The notes under the pieces were generated by a model that saw only the letters and a program-made list of their open reading frames with translations, was not told where the DNA came from and did not search any database. Of a stretch of 64,000 nucleotides of DNA, positions 40,254-49,424 are shown piece by piece. Made by a program: the position numbers and the translations under genes. How positions within the stretch are numbered: position 1 is the stretch's first letter; every line of letters starts with the position of its first letter. Source of the DNA: 55-13 sp037190145 (GTDB taxonomy: Bacteria; Armatimonadota; Fimbriimonadia; Fimbriimonadales; Fimbriimonadaceae); contig JBBCJU010000009.1 of assembly GCA_037190145.1 (NCBI GenBank), forward strand, positions 62,001-126,000. The letters are read 5' to 3'.

Positions 40254-42713
40254 CTATGAAGAGACCGCAATATCGGAGATTGTTAGCGGCTCAGAAGGCA
40301 AACTAAAAAAGAGGGTCGTACCCACTCCTGGCTCTGATTCTGCCCACACTTGCCCTTTGTGGCGCTCAATGATGCGGTGAACAGTAGCTAACCCAATGCC
40401 GGTCCCTTCAAACTCCTCCCGGCCATGCAATCGCTGGAAGGGTTCGAAAAGTTTGCTTGAGTACTTCATATCAAAGCCAACCCCGTTATCACGCACAAAG
40501 AAGGCACCTTCTTGATATCCCACCTGGATCGATGGATGCTCACACTTCGCGGAGAACTTGAGCGCATTTTGGAGAAGATTATCAAGTACCGCACGCAATA
40601 AGCTTTCATCACCATAAGCGACTAAGCCTTCTTGTATCTCAATTTCTACAAGATTATCCGCCTGTTCTGATACCAAAGCTCCCAAAACATCGGAAGCTAA
40701 CTGGGTCATATCCACTTGTACAGGTACGAAGTCATGGGAGATAAGCCTAGAAAGTCTCAGCAAGTCGTCGATTAATTGAGACATTCGTCTTGTAGCAGAC
40801 CGGATTGTATCTATATGCTTTCTGGCTTCTCCATCCAACCTATCTCCATAGTCCATCTCCAAGATTCGAGAGAAGCCGTCAATCGCTCGTAAAGGTTGTC
40901 GAAGATCGTGGGAAACTGAGTACGCAAAGGACTCTAACTCTCGGTTTGCTCTTTGCAACTCGATCGTACGGTCGCTCACCAGAGCCTCCAGGTCAACGTT
41001 CAGTCGCCTTAGCTCCTCTTCAGCATGTAACCGAGGGCTGATATCGGTAAATGAGACCACGACTCGGTCCGTGTTCACGCCATCTTCGCAATCAATCGGC
41101 ATCGCGTTAACGGACAGCCAAGTGACGCTGCCATCGCTTCTCTGAAGCCCATAGGTTTGATCGCGCTGAGGAGCCCCCGTTGCTAAAGCCAGCTTTGATG
41201 GAGTTTTACTGGGATCCACCGGGTTACCATCAACGTCTATGACTTGGAATCTAGATCGCAGCCCAGGAAATCGCTTAAAGTCCTCTTCTGAAAGCTCAAG
41301 AAGTCGTTGCGCAGATGGATTACAGGTAACGATGTGATTCTGATCATCAAGGACAAGAATCCCTTCTGATTGCACCGTTACGAGAGATCGGTAAAAACTC
41401 TCACTTTCCTTCAAAGCCTTCTCGGACTTCAAACGCTCTATTTCAGCAGCCGCGTGCGCACCAAACAGCTGCAGAATTTTCGTTGGATCTAGAGAATCGT
41501 TTATAGGTCCGTCGTGGAGGACGATGATTAATCCGATTGGCTTGCCGGAGGATGCCTTCAGGGGAGCGCCGAGATACGCGTAGGCACCGATGTCCACAAG
41601 CATCGCATCTTCAGGAAACAACTGCTGGACGTAATCCCTAAAGTAGCAAATTCCCTCCTCGTAAACCTTCTCGCAGGGTGTGCCTTTTAAGGCGTAGGTT
41701 ACGTTTTCAATCGGCTTGCCATTTTCCGCCGAGGCAACCATTCGGGCTGACAACTCTTGCCCTTCAACAATCTCACCAATAAAAGCGAATCGGACCTCTA
41801 AAGCCTCGGAAAGCGCAAATGTCAGTTGCTGCAGATAAGCATCACCACGGATCGCAGTTTGGCTTACGATCTTGCTTATAACCTCAGATATTCGACGAAT
41901 CTCGGTAACATCCTGGAGGCTACCGAAGCTTCCAACTACAACACCTTGGGCATCTCGAATCGCATAGGAAGAATCAAAAATCCAGCGTATCTGCCCATCA
42001 GGACGCTGAATTTTGTATTCTGCTCTCCACATATCAATTTCGCCCGCTCTAAACTTCCGAGCGGCCTCACTTATGGGGAGGCTTGCGTACTCGCCTAACG
42101 CGTGGCTATCGATACTCTTGACCCCTTCCCAAAATCGAGAATGCGACCCTTCGTACTTGACCCCAACAATATCTTCGAGGATCTCGAAGTTAGCCAGCCG
42201 ATACGCATCTCCAGGAATATCGTGATGATAAACCGCTAACCCTGCCGCCGATACAATTCGCTGATAGTCGGCGTGAGTTTTCGAAATTTCCTCCTCCGCC
42301 AAAACCCGATCCGTAATGTTATGGATTGCCCCTTCAATGGCAACTGCCTGACCAGCTTCATTGCGCACTACCGTGCCGACGGACTCGACCCAAACGTGGT
42401 TCCCTTCTCCTTGTGGAATGCGGTAGATGTCTCGGTAATCACTCCCGTTATCCAGGCTCCTTTCAACCACGGCCCGGCATCTAAGTCGATCCTCTGGATG
42501 GATCATTTGGTAAAAACCTTCGACCGTACGACCCAACTGTGACAATTCAATCCCAAGCGTAAAGTGCGTGCTAGGCAACCAAACTACATTGTCTTTATGG
42601 ATGTCCCACCGCCAAAGTGCGATCCCTCCTCGAACTAGAGCCTGGGATAACCATTCTGGCTCCGAGCTCAGCTCAAGGTGCGTGGTCGAATCTAGATCGC
42701 TTTTCATCATCAC
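40254..42713 (-). CDS. PAS-PAS-GAF-PAS sensor histidine kinase
   Basis: This 819-residue protein has no membrane segments. PAS domains lie at about 20-145 (GIALWRWDIHKDNVVWLPS) and 150-285 (YKIQRPDGQIRWIFDSSYAI). A GAF-like domain spans about 295-440, and a third PAS about 450-575 (ILVLDDQNHIVTCNPSAQRL). The HisKA box FAYSVSHDLRQPLRAIDGFS is near 605. The ATPase domain has NLLQNALKFSAK, VRDNGVGFDMKY and GTGIGLATVHRII. Three ATGs in a row begin it. The partner regulator is not adjacent. Confidence 0.9.
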   Translation of the reverse strand: MMMKSDLDSTTHLELSSEPEWLSQALVRGGIALWRWDIHKDNVVWLPSTHFTLGIELSQLGRTVEGFYQMIHPEDRLRCRAVVERSLDNGSDYRDIYRIPQGEGNHVWVESVGTVVRNEAGQAVAIEGAIHNITDRVLAEEEISKTHADYQRIVSAAGLAVYHHDIPGDAYRLANFEILEDIVGVKYEGSHSRFWEGVKSIDSHALGEYASLPISEAARKFRAGEIDMWRAEYKIQRPDGQIRWIFDSSYAIRDAQGVVVGSFGSLQDVTEIRRISEVISKIVSQTAIRGDAYLQQLTFALSEALEVRFAFIGEIVEGQELSARMVASAENGKPIENVTYALKGTPCEKVYEEGICYFRDYVQQLFPEDAMLVDIGAYAYLGAPLKASSGKPIGLIIVLHDGPINDSLDPTKILQLFGAHAAAEIERLKSEKALKESESFYRSLVTVQSEGILVLDDQNHIVTCNPSAQRLLELSEEDFKRFPGLRSRFQVIDVDGNPVDPSKTPSKLALATGAPQRDQTYGLQRSDGSVTWLSVNAMPIDCEDGVNTDRVVVSFTDISPRLHAEEELRRLNVDLEALVSDRTIELQRANRELESFAYSVSHDLRQPLRAIDGFSRILEMDYGDRLDGEARKHIDTIRSATRRMSQLIDDLLRLSRLISHDFVPVQVDMTQLASDVLGALVSEQADNLVEIEIQEGLVAYGDESLLRAVLDNLLQNALKFSAKCEHPSIQVGYQEGAFFVRDNGVGFDMKYSSKLFEPFQRLHGREEFEGTGIGLATVHRIIERHKGQVWAESEPGVGTTLFFSLPSEPLTISDIAVSS

Positions 42714-42768
42714 CGTTGCCCACTGGAGATGGACATATGCCTATCTCGCATCATACGATTTTTTATAG

Positions 42769-42797
42769 CCACATGTGAAGTATTAAACTACATGTGG
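42769..42797. repeat. Inverted repeat upstream of the PAS-GAF kinase gene
   Basis: CCACATGT (42769-42776) and ACATGTGG (42790-42797) are perfect inverted copies with a 13-base spacer. They lie between the end of the membrane-protein gene (42800) and the kinase start (42713). On the - strand the sequence after them is CTATAAAAAATCG, so this is a possible operator next to a TATAAA box rather than a T-tailed terminator. Confidence 0.4.
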
Positions 42798-42799
42798 AG

Positions 42800-43615
42800 T
42801 CACTGGTTGCCTTGCTGTAATCTACGCTCAAGATCATCCACAACGTCCTGAGGCATAGGAGGAGGTACTACGGAGATGGTTTTTGGGTAGTGTCCAAGGT
42901 CCAGTTCTTCGAGGGCCGTATCAATAGATTGAAGCTGAGCCCGCGCTTCGGCAAGAGCACTCATAAACTCATCTGAAGAAAGCTCAGGGCTACGACCCGC
43001 CAGGCGATAGCCCAGCATTCGCATTCGCAAAGAGTCGAGTGTGGTCATGTAATAGGCGCTTTGTGCCTCGGTTCGATGAACTCGCGCCATCACTCCGGCA
43101 AAGTGTTGCCGGTACTCAGCGATGTTCTTATCCGCAAGTCGATAAAGCTCCTTTGACTGTGGATCATCGGTTAAGGATTGGAAAATCGGGGGTGCCAGAT
43201 AAGGATCACGCTCTGTCTTCTCAACTTCGTGCGACATCATATCTGCTTTCCTCAAGGCGCGATAGATGGCTTTACCCGTTGAGCGGATCGTAGAAGGCAT
43301 CTCAGACAAGTTCGCAATCTGATCTCTACGGAGCCTCTTCAACACTTCTTCGAAGCGTACCAATCGGTCTTGGCATCCGTTCCACATGGTTTGGTACTTC
43401 TTTGAAATGAAGCGCTTATTCGTACTGCTGTGGAATGAAGTTGCCAACCAATAGATCAGGAAAGTCAACGAGATAAAGAGCTTCTGCGGTACCTTGTCGG
43501 GCCAAAGCGGTAAAGACCAGACAAAAGCGAGCGACACGCCAAGCAGGAGTACGCGCCAAGGCGCAAACAGTTCTTTTAGGAACAGGCGCAGATCTTGGCG
43601 CGCGACATCATCCAT
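42800..43615 (-). CDS. Membrane-anchored helical protein of unknown function
   Basis: This 271-residue protein has two N-terminal membrane helices (WRVLLLGVSLAFVWSLPLW and KLFISLTFLIYWLATSF) and a long, mostly helical soluble part with many charged residues. It ends in a Pro-rich segment (VVPPPMPQDVV) before a last helix. No family is recognised. It begins 8 bases after the gatA stop, so it belongs to the gatC-gatA transcript, although a role in tRNA amidation is unlikely. Confidence 0.75.
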   Translation of the reverse strand: MDDVARQDLRLFLKELFAPWRVLLLGVSLAFVWSLPLWPDKVPQKLFISLTFLIYWLATSFHSSTNKRFISKKYQTMWNGCQDRLVRFEEVLKRLRRDQIANLSEMPSTIRSTGKAIYRALRKADMMSHEVEKTERDPYLAPPIFQSLTDDPQSKELYRLADKNIAEYRQHFAGVMARVHRTEAQSAYYMTTLDSLRMRMLGYRLAGRSPELSSDEFMSALAEARAQLQSIDTALEELDLGHYPKTISVVPPPMPQDVVDDLERRLQQGNQ

Positions 43616-43623
43616 GAGTTCCG

Positions 43624-45075
43624 TTACGGTATGTCAGGACGCTGAGTGGCGTTTGGCAGAGCTTTCTCCACACAATATGCAATCTGAAGAAGCTTTTCAT
43701 CCTCTAGCGGAGCAGTCATAAGCTGAAGGCCGACCGGCAACCCATCTGCAAAACCACAATTCAAGGACAATCCTGGCATACCATTCATGTTAGCGGGAAT
43801 CGTGCAATAGTCCAATAGCTTCAGGGCCATTGGGTCATCCGTCAGTTCGCCAAGTTTGAACGCCGGTATCGGACTTGTTGGCGACAGAATAAAATCAACA
43901 TCGTCAAACACCTGGTTAAACTCTTGAGTCATAAGAGCGCGAACCTGCTGGGCTCGCAAATAGAACGCATCATAATAGCCGGCACTCAAGGCATAGGTGC
44001 CAATCATGATGCGAGCCTTCACTTCATGCCCAAATCCTTCTGCTCTTGTGCGTTCCACCACGCCAATGTGGCCCTTACCTTCGCTACGGGGACCATAACG
44101 AATGCCGTCGAACCGGCCTAAGTTGCTACTTGCCTCGGCAGGCGCAATGATGTAATAGGTTGTAACACCGTAAGCAATCGACGGAATCGATACTTCACGG
44201 ATCTCCACCCCTTCACGCTTCAATACCTCGATGGCCTGCTCAACTTGGTCTCGAACCAGCGGGTCAACGGCTTCGCCAAACATCTCCTTTGGCAAGGCAG
44301 CCTTCAATCCTTTCAAGGAACCGCTCTTTACCGCAGAGGCACTGATTGCAGGCATCGGCAAACAAGTGCCGTCCATTTCGTCTTGTCCTGTAATGGCCTC
44401 GGTCAGAAGTGCAACGTCTTCCACCGTCCGCGCAAAAGGACCGATTTGATCCAAGCTGGAGCCAAAAGCAACAAGTCCGTACCGTGAGCATCGACCATAC
44501 GTTGGTTTGTAACCCACAATGCCACACAAAGAAGCCGGTTGGCGAATTGAACCGCCGGTGTCTGATCCCAGAGATAGGGGCGCTAACTCTGCGGCCACGG
44601 CGGCGGCAGACCCACCAGAGCTTCCCCCGGGGGCTCGCTCTGTATCCCATGGGTTTCGAGTGATCTTAAATGCGGAATTCTCAGTGGAAGTCCCCATTGC
44701 AAACTCATCTAAATTTGTTTTGCCAATGGTGACCATTCCGGCCGCCTTCATCCTCTGGATTACGGTGGCATCGAAAGGAGGAATGTATCCCTTTAAGATT
44801 TTGCTTGCACAGGTGGTTTCAATCCCTTCCGTAGAGATGTTGTCTTTGACCGCGACCGGAACACCGGTCAGCGGGCCACCCTTTCCGGCATCCACTAATT
44901 CCTGCGCTCTGGCTGCATCTGCTTGAGCCCGATCCGCATCTACAGCTAGATAGCAACCATAGGTGGCATCGTGAGCGGTAATTCGCTCTAAATAAGCGTC
45001 AGTTACTTCGCGACAAGAAATCTCCCGCGCCGCAATCTTTCGGCCAAGTTCGGCAGCTGTCAATTGAGTAATCAA
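43624..45075 (-). CDS. gatA: Asp-tRNA(Asn)/Glu-tRNA(Gln) amidotransferase subunit A
   Basis: GatA releases ammonia from glutamine for conversion of mischarged Glu-tRNA(Gln) or Asp-tRNA(Asn). The 483-residue amidase-family protein has the Ser-cisSer-Lys triad in VPVAVKDNIST (Lys), GSDTGGSIRQPASLCGIVGY and APGGSSGGSAAAVAA. PVGLQLMTAPLEDEKLL is near the C-terminus. It starts 6 bases after gatC. GatB is not in the window. Confidence 0.95.
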   Translation of the reverse strand: MITQLTAAELGRKIAAREISCREVTDAYLERITAHDATYGCYLAVDADRAQADAARAQELVDAGKGGPLTGVPVAVKDNISTEGIETTCASKILKGYIPPFDATVIQRMKAAGMVTIGKTNLDEFAMGTSTENSAFKITRNPWDTERAPGGSSGGSAAAVAAELAPLSLGSDTGGSIRQPASLCGIVGYKPTYGRCSRYGLVAFGSSLDQIGPFARTVEDVALLTEAITGQDEMDGTCLPMPAISASAVKSGSLKGLKAALPKEMFGEAVDPLVRDQVEQAIEVLKREGVEIREVSIPSIAYGVTTYYIIAPAEASSNLGRFDGIRYGPRSEGKGHIGVVERTRAEGFGHEVKARIMIGTYALSAGYYDAFYLRAQQVRALMTQEFNQVFDDVDFILSPTSPIPAFKLGELTDDPMALKLLDYCTIPANMNGMPGLSLNCGFADGLPVGLQLMTAPLEDEKLLQIAYCVEKALPNATQRPDIP

Positions 45076-45081
45076 GCTGCT

Positions 45082-45372
45082 TTAATCCTCGATAATCTGG
45101 GGAACGACGAACAGACCGGCTTTCGCCAGCGCTGAATTGCGAAGCGCCTGATCTCGACTTAGAGTCGGACGGGCAACATCATCTGCCCATACGTTATGGA
45201 GTGAAACCGCGTGTGAGGTCGGCTCAATTCCCGAGACATCGATGGTCCGAATATCCGCGAAGTGACCCAGTAGCGCATTAAGCTCTCCTTGAAGAGATAG
45301 AATTTCCGATTCGTCAAGTTCAAGCCGCGCCAGCTTTGCCACGTGCCGGACTTCGTCCAGAGTGATCGACAT
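45082..45372 (-). CDS. gatC: Asp-tRNA(Asn)/Glu-tRNA(Gln) amidotransferase subunit C
   Basis: GatC is the small subunit that clamps GatA and GatB together. From MSITLDEVRHVAKLARLEL it has 96 residues, the usual length, with the central LNALLGHFADIRTIDVSGIE and PTSHAVSLHNVWADDV. An in-frame ATG 45 bases upstream adds an implausible extension overlapping the divergent gene. TAAACT lies 8 bases before the chosen ATG, so the transcript is probably leaderless. Confidence 0.93.
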   Translation of the reverse strand: MSITLDEVRHVAKLARLELDESEILSLQGELNALLGHFADIRTIDVSGIEPTSHAVSLHNVWADDVARPTLSRDQALRNSALAKAGLFVVPQIIED

Positions 45373-45410
45373 GATTGGCGAGTTTAGCACACGGGCATAA
45401 TGTCTGTGGG

Positions 45411-47456
45411 ATGCCAAGGCCAGCCTTTTCCGTCGTTACAAGCAGTGTTGCTGCCTTGGTGGTGGTCGGATTTGCCGCCCACTTGATTCGTCCGCTCATC
45501 CCAAAAACCGCCGAAAACCAACTTGCGAAGGAGAATTCGGAGTTCCTAAATCGGGCTGCGATTCAAAAGATCGATTGGAAACAACCCACTTCTGATACTT
45601 TTGCCGGGGCTAGACGTCGAGCTTTACCCATTCTTTTATTCATCGGCTCCACATACAGCCCCCTCTCGCGTGGACTTGATGCAGGTGTTTTTCTTTCGCC
45701 GCGTGTTCAATCGTTTCTCGGACGAAACTTTGAATGCATTCGCGTGGACCTAATCGCCTACCCCGAGTATCGCAACGCATTTCTGCCTTTGGAAAGGGGA
45801 AATCTAGGCTTCCCAACTGGCTGCCAACTTTGGGTCTTGGATCCATCTGGGCGCATCATTGACCTATTGCCAAACGTGATCAGCCTGTTTCCGATGGATG
45901 ACGCGCTGTTTCTGAATGCATTGGTTACTGTAAAAAACAAGTACGAAGCAAAGGTGCAGGAGAATGCGACTCCGAAGCTAGAAGAACAACAGATCATCGA
46001 TGCTCAAGAATTAAGGCAGCCAACTAAACTCGGAACTCCTCCCTTCAGCGACTTCGCAACATTCTTGACCTCTATCATCTATGAGAAAGGCGGCTTCAGG
46101 AAAGATGGACCTCGTGTTCTAACTCCGGAGCCATGGCGACACCTTTTGCTGACGGGTCGCGTTGATGAGTTCCGTCGATCATTTGATCCAGTGGTCCAGA
46201 GCCCTGCTTGCGATCTAGTAGATGGCGGCTTTTTCCATGGTTCGCGTGATGCCAATTGGCTCGAAATAGACTACGACAAGTCGGCAATGGCGAATGCGAA
46301 TATGCTGGTGATTCTGGCGTCAGCCGCCGTAATTACGCAGGAACCATTGTATCGATACTTGGCTATCCGCACCTTTGATGGCATCTTAGCTGACTTTGCG
46401 TTGCTCAATGGTTTTGCTGCCGGCAGAGTCAGCGACCCAGCTGAGAATGGCCGTAGTAGCCGCGCTAGTTTTGGAGTGCGGAAGCTTAACGAAGCTTTAG
46501 CGACGACAGAGGATCGAGTTTTTGCTCGAGATGACCTAGGCCTTCGCGTGGAATCCAACCCTCGCATGACTCCGTTCCCAACCAGATTCAGCATCCTTGA
46601 TCAGAGGGAAAGCTTAGATCGAGTTTTGCAGCTTCTCAGAGAAAAAACCGGACCCGTGCCCGCCAAGACATCGCCTGGTTTTACGGACGTGGGTGGATAT
46701 ACCGTTGCTAGACTTCTGGAAGCTGCTCGAATCTTGGGCGACGCAGATCGCCTTTCCCAGGCGGAGAGCCACTTCCAATGGGTTCAGAATCTACGCATAG
46801 AGGATGACGTTCCTCATGGCCCCACTGACGCATTTGCACAAGGATATCTTGGGGACTACTTGGCCTTTGCAGATGCCAGTTTTCAATACTATTTGGTTAC
46901 TGGTCGCCGGGCTGTTTTACTGGATGGACAGAGGGTCCTTAGCCGAGCCCTATCGCTCTTCCAAGGCGAGCGGTTGGGAATTCTCAACTTAGGCGTAAAT
47001 CCGATTGTTCCCCTGCCCACATCACTATCGCTACCCGAACTCTCTGACCCTGGAACCGAATCCGCCACGGCATATGCAATCCGCCTATGCACGGACTATG
47101 GACGTGTTCTAAAAGAAGAGAAAACCTTCCGCGAGTTTGCAGGTGCATCTACCAACTTGTTTGGTCCTTCCGCAACCCAGCTTGGTTTAAACGCCGCCGG
47201 ATTCTTCAGCGCTGCCCGACAAGTTTTCGATGATGAGTTCTTTATCAGCGTCGGCCCTAAGGCTCAGGAGTGGGCGGACAAAATGGCCCAACTGAGTCCA
47301 TTTAGGCTTTCTATTGCCGCATTTGGAGATATCCGGCCTGATGTCAGAGCCCTTGGCCCTGGGGTCTACCTTGTCCGAGGAGAAACAATTCGAGGTCCCT
47401 TTACACCTGACCAAGCCTCAAAGGAAGTATCACCTTTTTTGGGTCTTGACCTCTAG
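45411..47456 (+). CDS. DUF255/YyaL-like protein without the CxxC motif
   Basis: This protein of about 681 residues starts at MPRPAFSVVTSS. An N-terminal hydrophobic helix (SSVAALVVVGFAAHLI) suggests membrane anchoring or export. Residues about 45-165 resemble the thioredoxin-like domain of DUF255/YyaL (spermatogenesis-associated 20-like) proteins. Where these have cysteines the sequence reads LLFIGSTYSPLSRGLDAG, so redox activity is unlikely. The rest could form the helical toroid of the family (GGYTVARLLEAARILGDADR). CATAAT (45396-45401) is a likely -10 box. It is divergent from gatC with only 38 bases between. Confidence 0.7.
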   Translation: MPRPAFSVVTSSVAALVVVGFAAHLIRPLIPKTAENQLAKENSEFLNRAAIQKIDWKQPTSDTFAGARRRALPILLFIGSTYSPLSRGLDAGVFLSPRVQSFLGRNFECIRVDLIAYPEYRNAFLPLERGNLGFPTGCQLWVLDPSGRIIDLLPNVISLFPMDDALFLNALVTVKNKYEAKVQENATPKLEEQQIIDAQELRQPTKLGTPPFSDFATFLTSIIYEKGGFRKDGPRVLTPEPWRHLLLTGRVDEFRRSFDPVVQSPACDLVDGGFFHGSRDANWLEIDYDKSAMANANMLVILASAAVITQEPLYRYLAIRTFDGILADFALLNGFAAGRVSDPAENGRSSRASFGVRKLNEALATTEDRVFARDDLGLRVESNPRMTPFPTRFSILDQRESLDRVLQLLREKTGPVPAKTSPGFTDVGGYTVARLLEAARILGDADRLSQAESHFQWVQNLRIEDDVPHGPTDAFAQGYLGDYLAFADASFQYYLVTGRRAVLLDGQRVLSRALSLFQGERLGILNLGVNPIVPLPTSLSLPELSDPGTESATAYAIRLCTDYGRVLKEEKTFREFAGASTNLFGPSATQLGLNAAGFFSAARQVFDDEFFISVGPKAQEWADKMAQLSPFRLSIAAFGDIRPDVRALGPGVYLVRGETIRGPFTPDQASKEVSPFLGLDL

Positions 47457-47488
47457 GCTGTAAAAGCATTTGCGTCATAATAGCCCCC

Positions 47489-47579
<91 letters not shown>

Positions 47580-47676
47580 AACCACTTTTACGTACCCCGC
47601 AAGTTCACCAGCATTTAGTGTCGGTTCATAAACCCATAGACTATTGCCGCCTCTTTGCGTTATTGTGTAGCGGTCC

Positions 47677-48348
47677 ATGAAGTTGACATATAAGTTTTTG
47701 GCATTTCCCTTGCTTGCAGTAGCGATAAGTTCAGCACAGGCAAATCTTGTTACCAATGGTAGTTTTGAGGAAGGTGCTTCCTTCAATGGTGGTTTTCTTG
47801 AGGTGCCGGCAGGAGGATCTTCTATAACTTCTTGGACGGTTGGCGGGGGTGGTGTTGACTACATTGGTAGCTATTGGGATGCTCAAGACCAAGATCGTAG
47901 CATTGACTTGAATCGACTGACCTTCGGTAGCCTTTTTCAAGATATAGCTACGACTGCAGGCACCAAGTACGAAATCAGCTTTTGGATGTCTGGCAATCCC
48001 GATATTAATGCCCCTTCAGTACCTACATATGCCCTCCGAGCAACATTAATCGATGTGGTCAATGGTGGATCTACGATTCTTACCACCCAAGATGCATCAT
48101 ACACAAATGGTAGTCATTCACATGGCAACATGATGTGGACTAAATTCACTTTTGATTTCACAGCGACTTCAGCATTAACGAGACTCAACTTTGAAGGAAT
48201 CGCACCTCCTGGAGCCTACGGAGCAGCACTTGATAATGTGTCCATGACTGAAGTTGTTCCTGAGCCATTCACCATGATGCTCATGGGAGGCGCTGCGGTA
48301 GGAGCTTTTGCGAAAGTTCGCCGACGCCGATCAGCCAAGCTTAGCTAG
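47677..48348 (+). CDS. Choice-of-anchor C-like PEP-CTERM surface protein
   Basis: This 223-residue protein has a signal peptide (MKLTYKFLAFPLLAVAISSA, cleaved near AQA). A beta-sandwich follows, starting NLVTNGSFEEGASFNGGF, as in choice-of-anchor C/DUF642-type proteins. The sorting tail is VPEPFTMMLMGGAAVGAF then KVRRRR. The tail is expected to be cut by an exosortase, which is not in this window. TATTGT (47661-47666) may be the -10 box. The end overlaps the convergent lipoprotein gene by 18 bases. Confidence 0.85.
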   Translation: MKLTYKFLAFPLLAVAISSAQANLVTNGSFEEGASFNGGFLEVPAGGSSITSWTVGGGGVDYIGSYWDAQDQDRSIDLNRLTFGSLFQDIATTAGTKYEISFWMSGNPDINAPSVPTYALRATLIDVVNGGSTILTTQDASYTNGSHSHGNMMWTKFTFDFTATSALTRLNFEGIAPPGAYGAALDNVSMTEVVPEPFTMMLMGGAAVGAFAKVRRRRSAKLS

Positions 48349-49263
48349 GTTTACTCTCAACCCGTCGATGCCTCCACCCAAGGATTGAACTCCTGCTAGG
48401 AAGGCCTCGATGGGTTGAACCCAATCGCTATCGTCAACCATCTGGTTTAGGGCTTGGCTACAGGCCTCAATCGATTCATTAACCTGGTCTTGGTGCATCA
48501 CCAAAGCCTGATATGCCGCTCGTTCGCTTGCGGTGAAGTTGCTAGACAGAGCGGTAAGGCTTCGCACCTCCTCTTCAAACTCACGGTGAGCCGCGACTAA
48601 GACAGATAGACGCTGAAGGCTGACATCTCTTGTAGAAACCCAATCCGCCCCTGGCATTTGGAATGCATTCGCCTCGCCTCGGAATCTGTCCCAAGCCAAA
48701 TCTAATTCCTTAAAAACTTCTTCCGTATCCGCAATCGCGGCATCTAAGGCCGGATCTCGAGGGCTGGGACCACCTCCCTTTCCGTCACCATCGTCTACTT
48801 GCTGGTCTTGTTTAGACTTCGGTTCTAGTCGCTGTTTATCTGCTAATGAGCCCTGGGCCAATGCCAGGGCAAGAGCGGTCGTCTCATCCGTTTTCACGTA
48901 GACACGACGGCCTTTTGACAGGCTGACCTCCAACCAACGCTTGTCATCCATCGGACGCACATAAAGCGCGGTACCTCTATCTACCTGATAATAGGGGGTC
49001 GCACCCTCGCGAGGGCTTCTCAATAGTTTTGTAGATACTTTCGCGAAAACCTTATGCCCAGACTGCTTAGCTTCAGCATCTAGTGGCAATTGGGTGGGAA
49101 GGGATGCCTCAGCCGAGTTTGAAGCATGGCGTAAAGATACATCGATATATCCACTTCCAGACTGAGTTCCGGACAACTCAGACAGTTGCGAAGTAGATGT
49201 GCGGCAACCTGAGATGCAAACCACTAGGCCAAGCAAAAGGCCGAATGAAATCGGCTTACCCAT
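48331..49263 (-). CDS. Lipoprotein with SH3-like region
   Basis: The protein has about 310 residues from MGKPISFGLLLGLVVCISGC, a lipoprotein signal with lipobox CISGC. Residues about 65-125 resemble a bacterial SH3 domain (KVFAKVSTKLLRSPREGA, YYQVDRGTALYVRPMDDKRW). A Gln/Asp/Gly-rich linker follows (SKQDQQVDDGDGKGGGPS). The C-terminal 150 residues look like a helical bundle. Function is unknown; envelope localisation is likely. An upstream ATG at 49293 adds ten residues before the signal peptide and is less likely. Confidence 0.75.
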   Translation of the reverse strand: MGKPISFGLLLGLVVCISGCRTSTSQLSELSGTQSGSGYIDVSLRHASNSAEASLPTQLPLDAEAKQSGHKVFAKVSTKLLRSPREGATPYYQVDRGTALYVRPMDDKRWLEVSLSKGRRVYVKTDETTALALALAQGSLADKQRLEPKSKQDQQVDDGDGKGGGPSPRDPALDAAIADTEEVFKELDLAWDRFRGEANAFQMPGADWVSTRDVSLQRLSVLVAAHREFEEEVRSLTALSSNFTASERAAYQALVMHQDQVNESIEACSQALNQMVDDSDWVQPIEAFLAGVQSLGGGIDGLRVNLAKLG

Positions 49264-49424
49264 ATTCTCATTGTAACAATGCTTTGCCATCATTGCACCC
49301 TTTTCTAAGAAGTTCCTATTTCTTAGGCGACAACTTCATGCTCAACGTTCAACTAAATCATTGGTAGATAGGCCTAAGCTCCACACTCGCAGTTGCACCA
49401 ACCGTCACATTTGCAGATTGCTCG

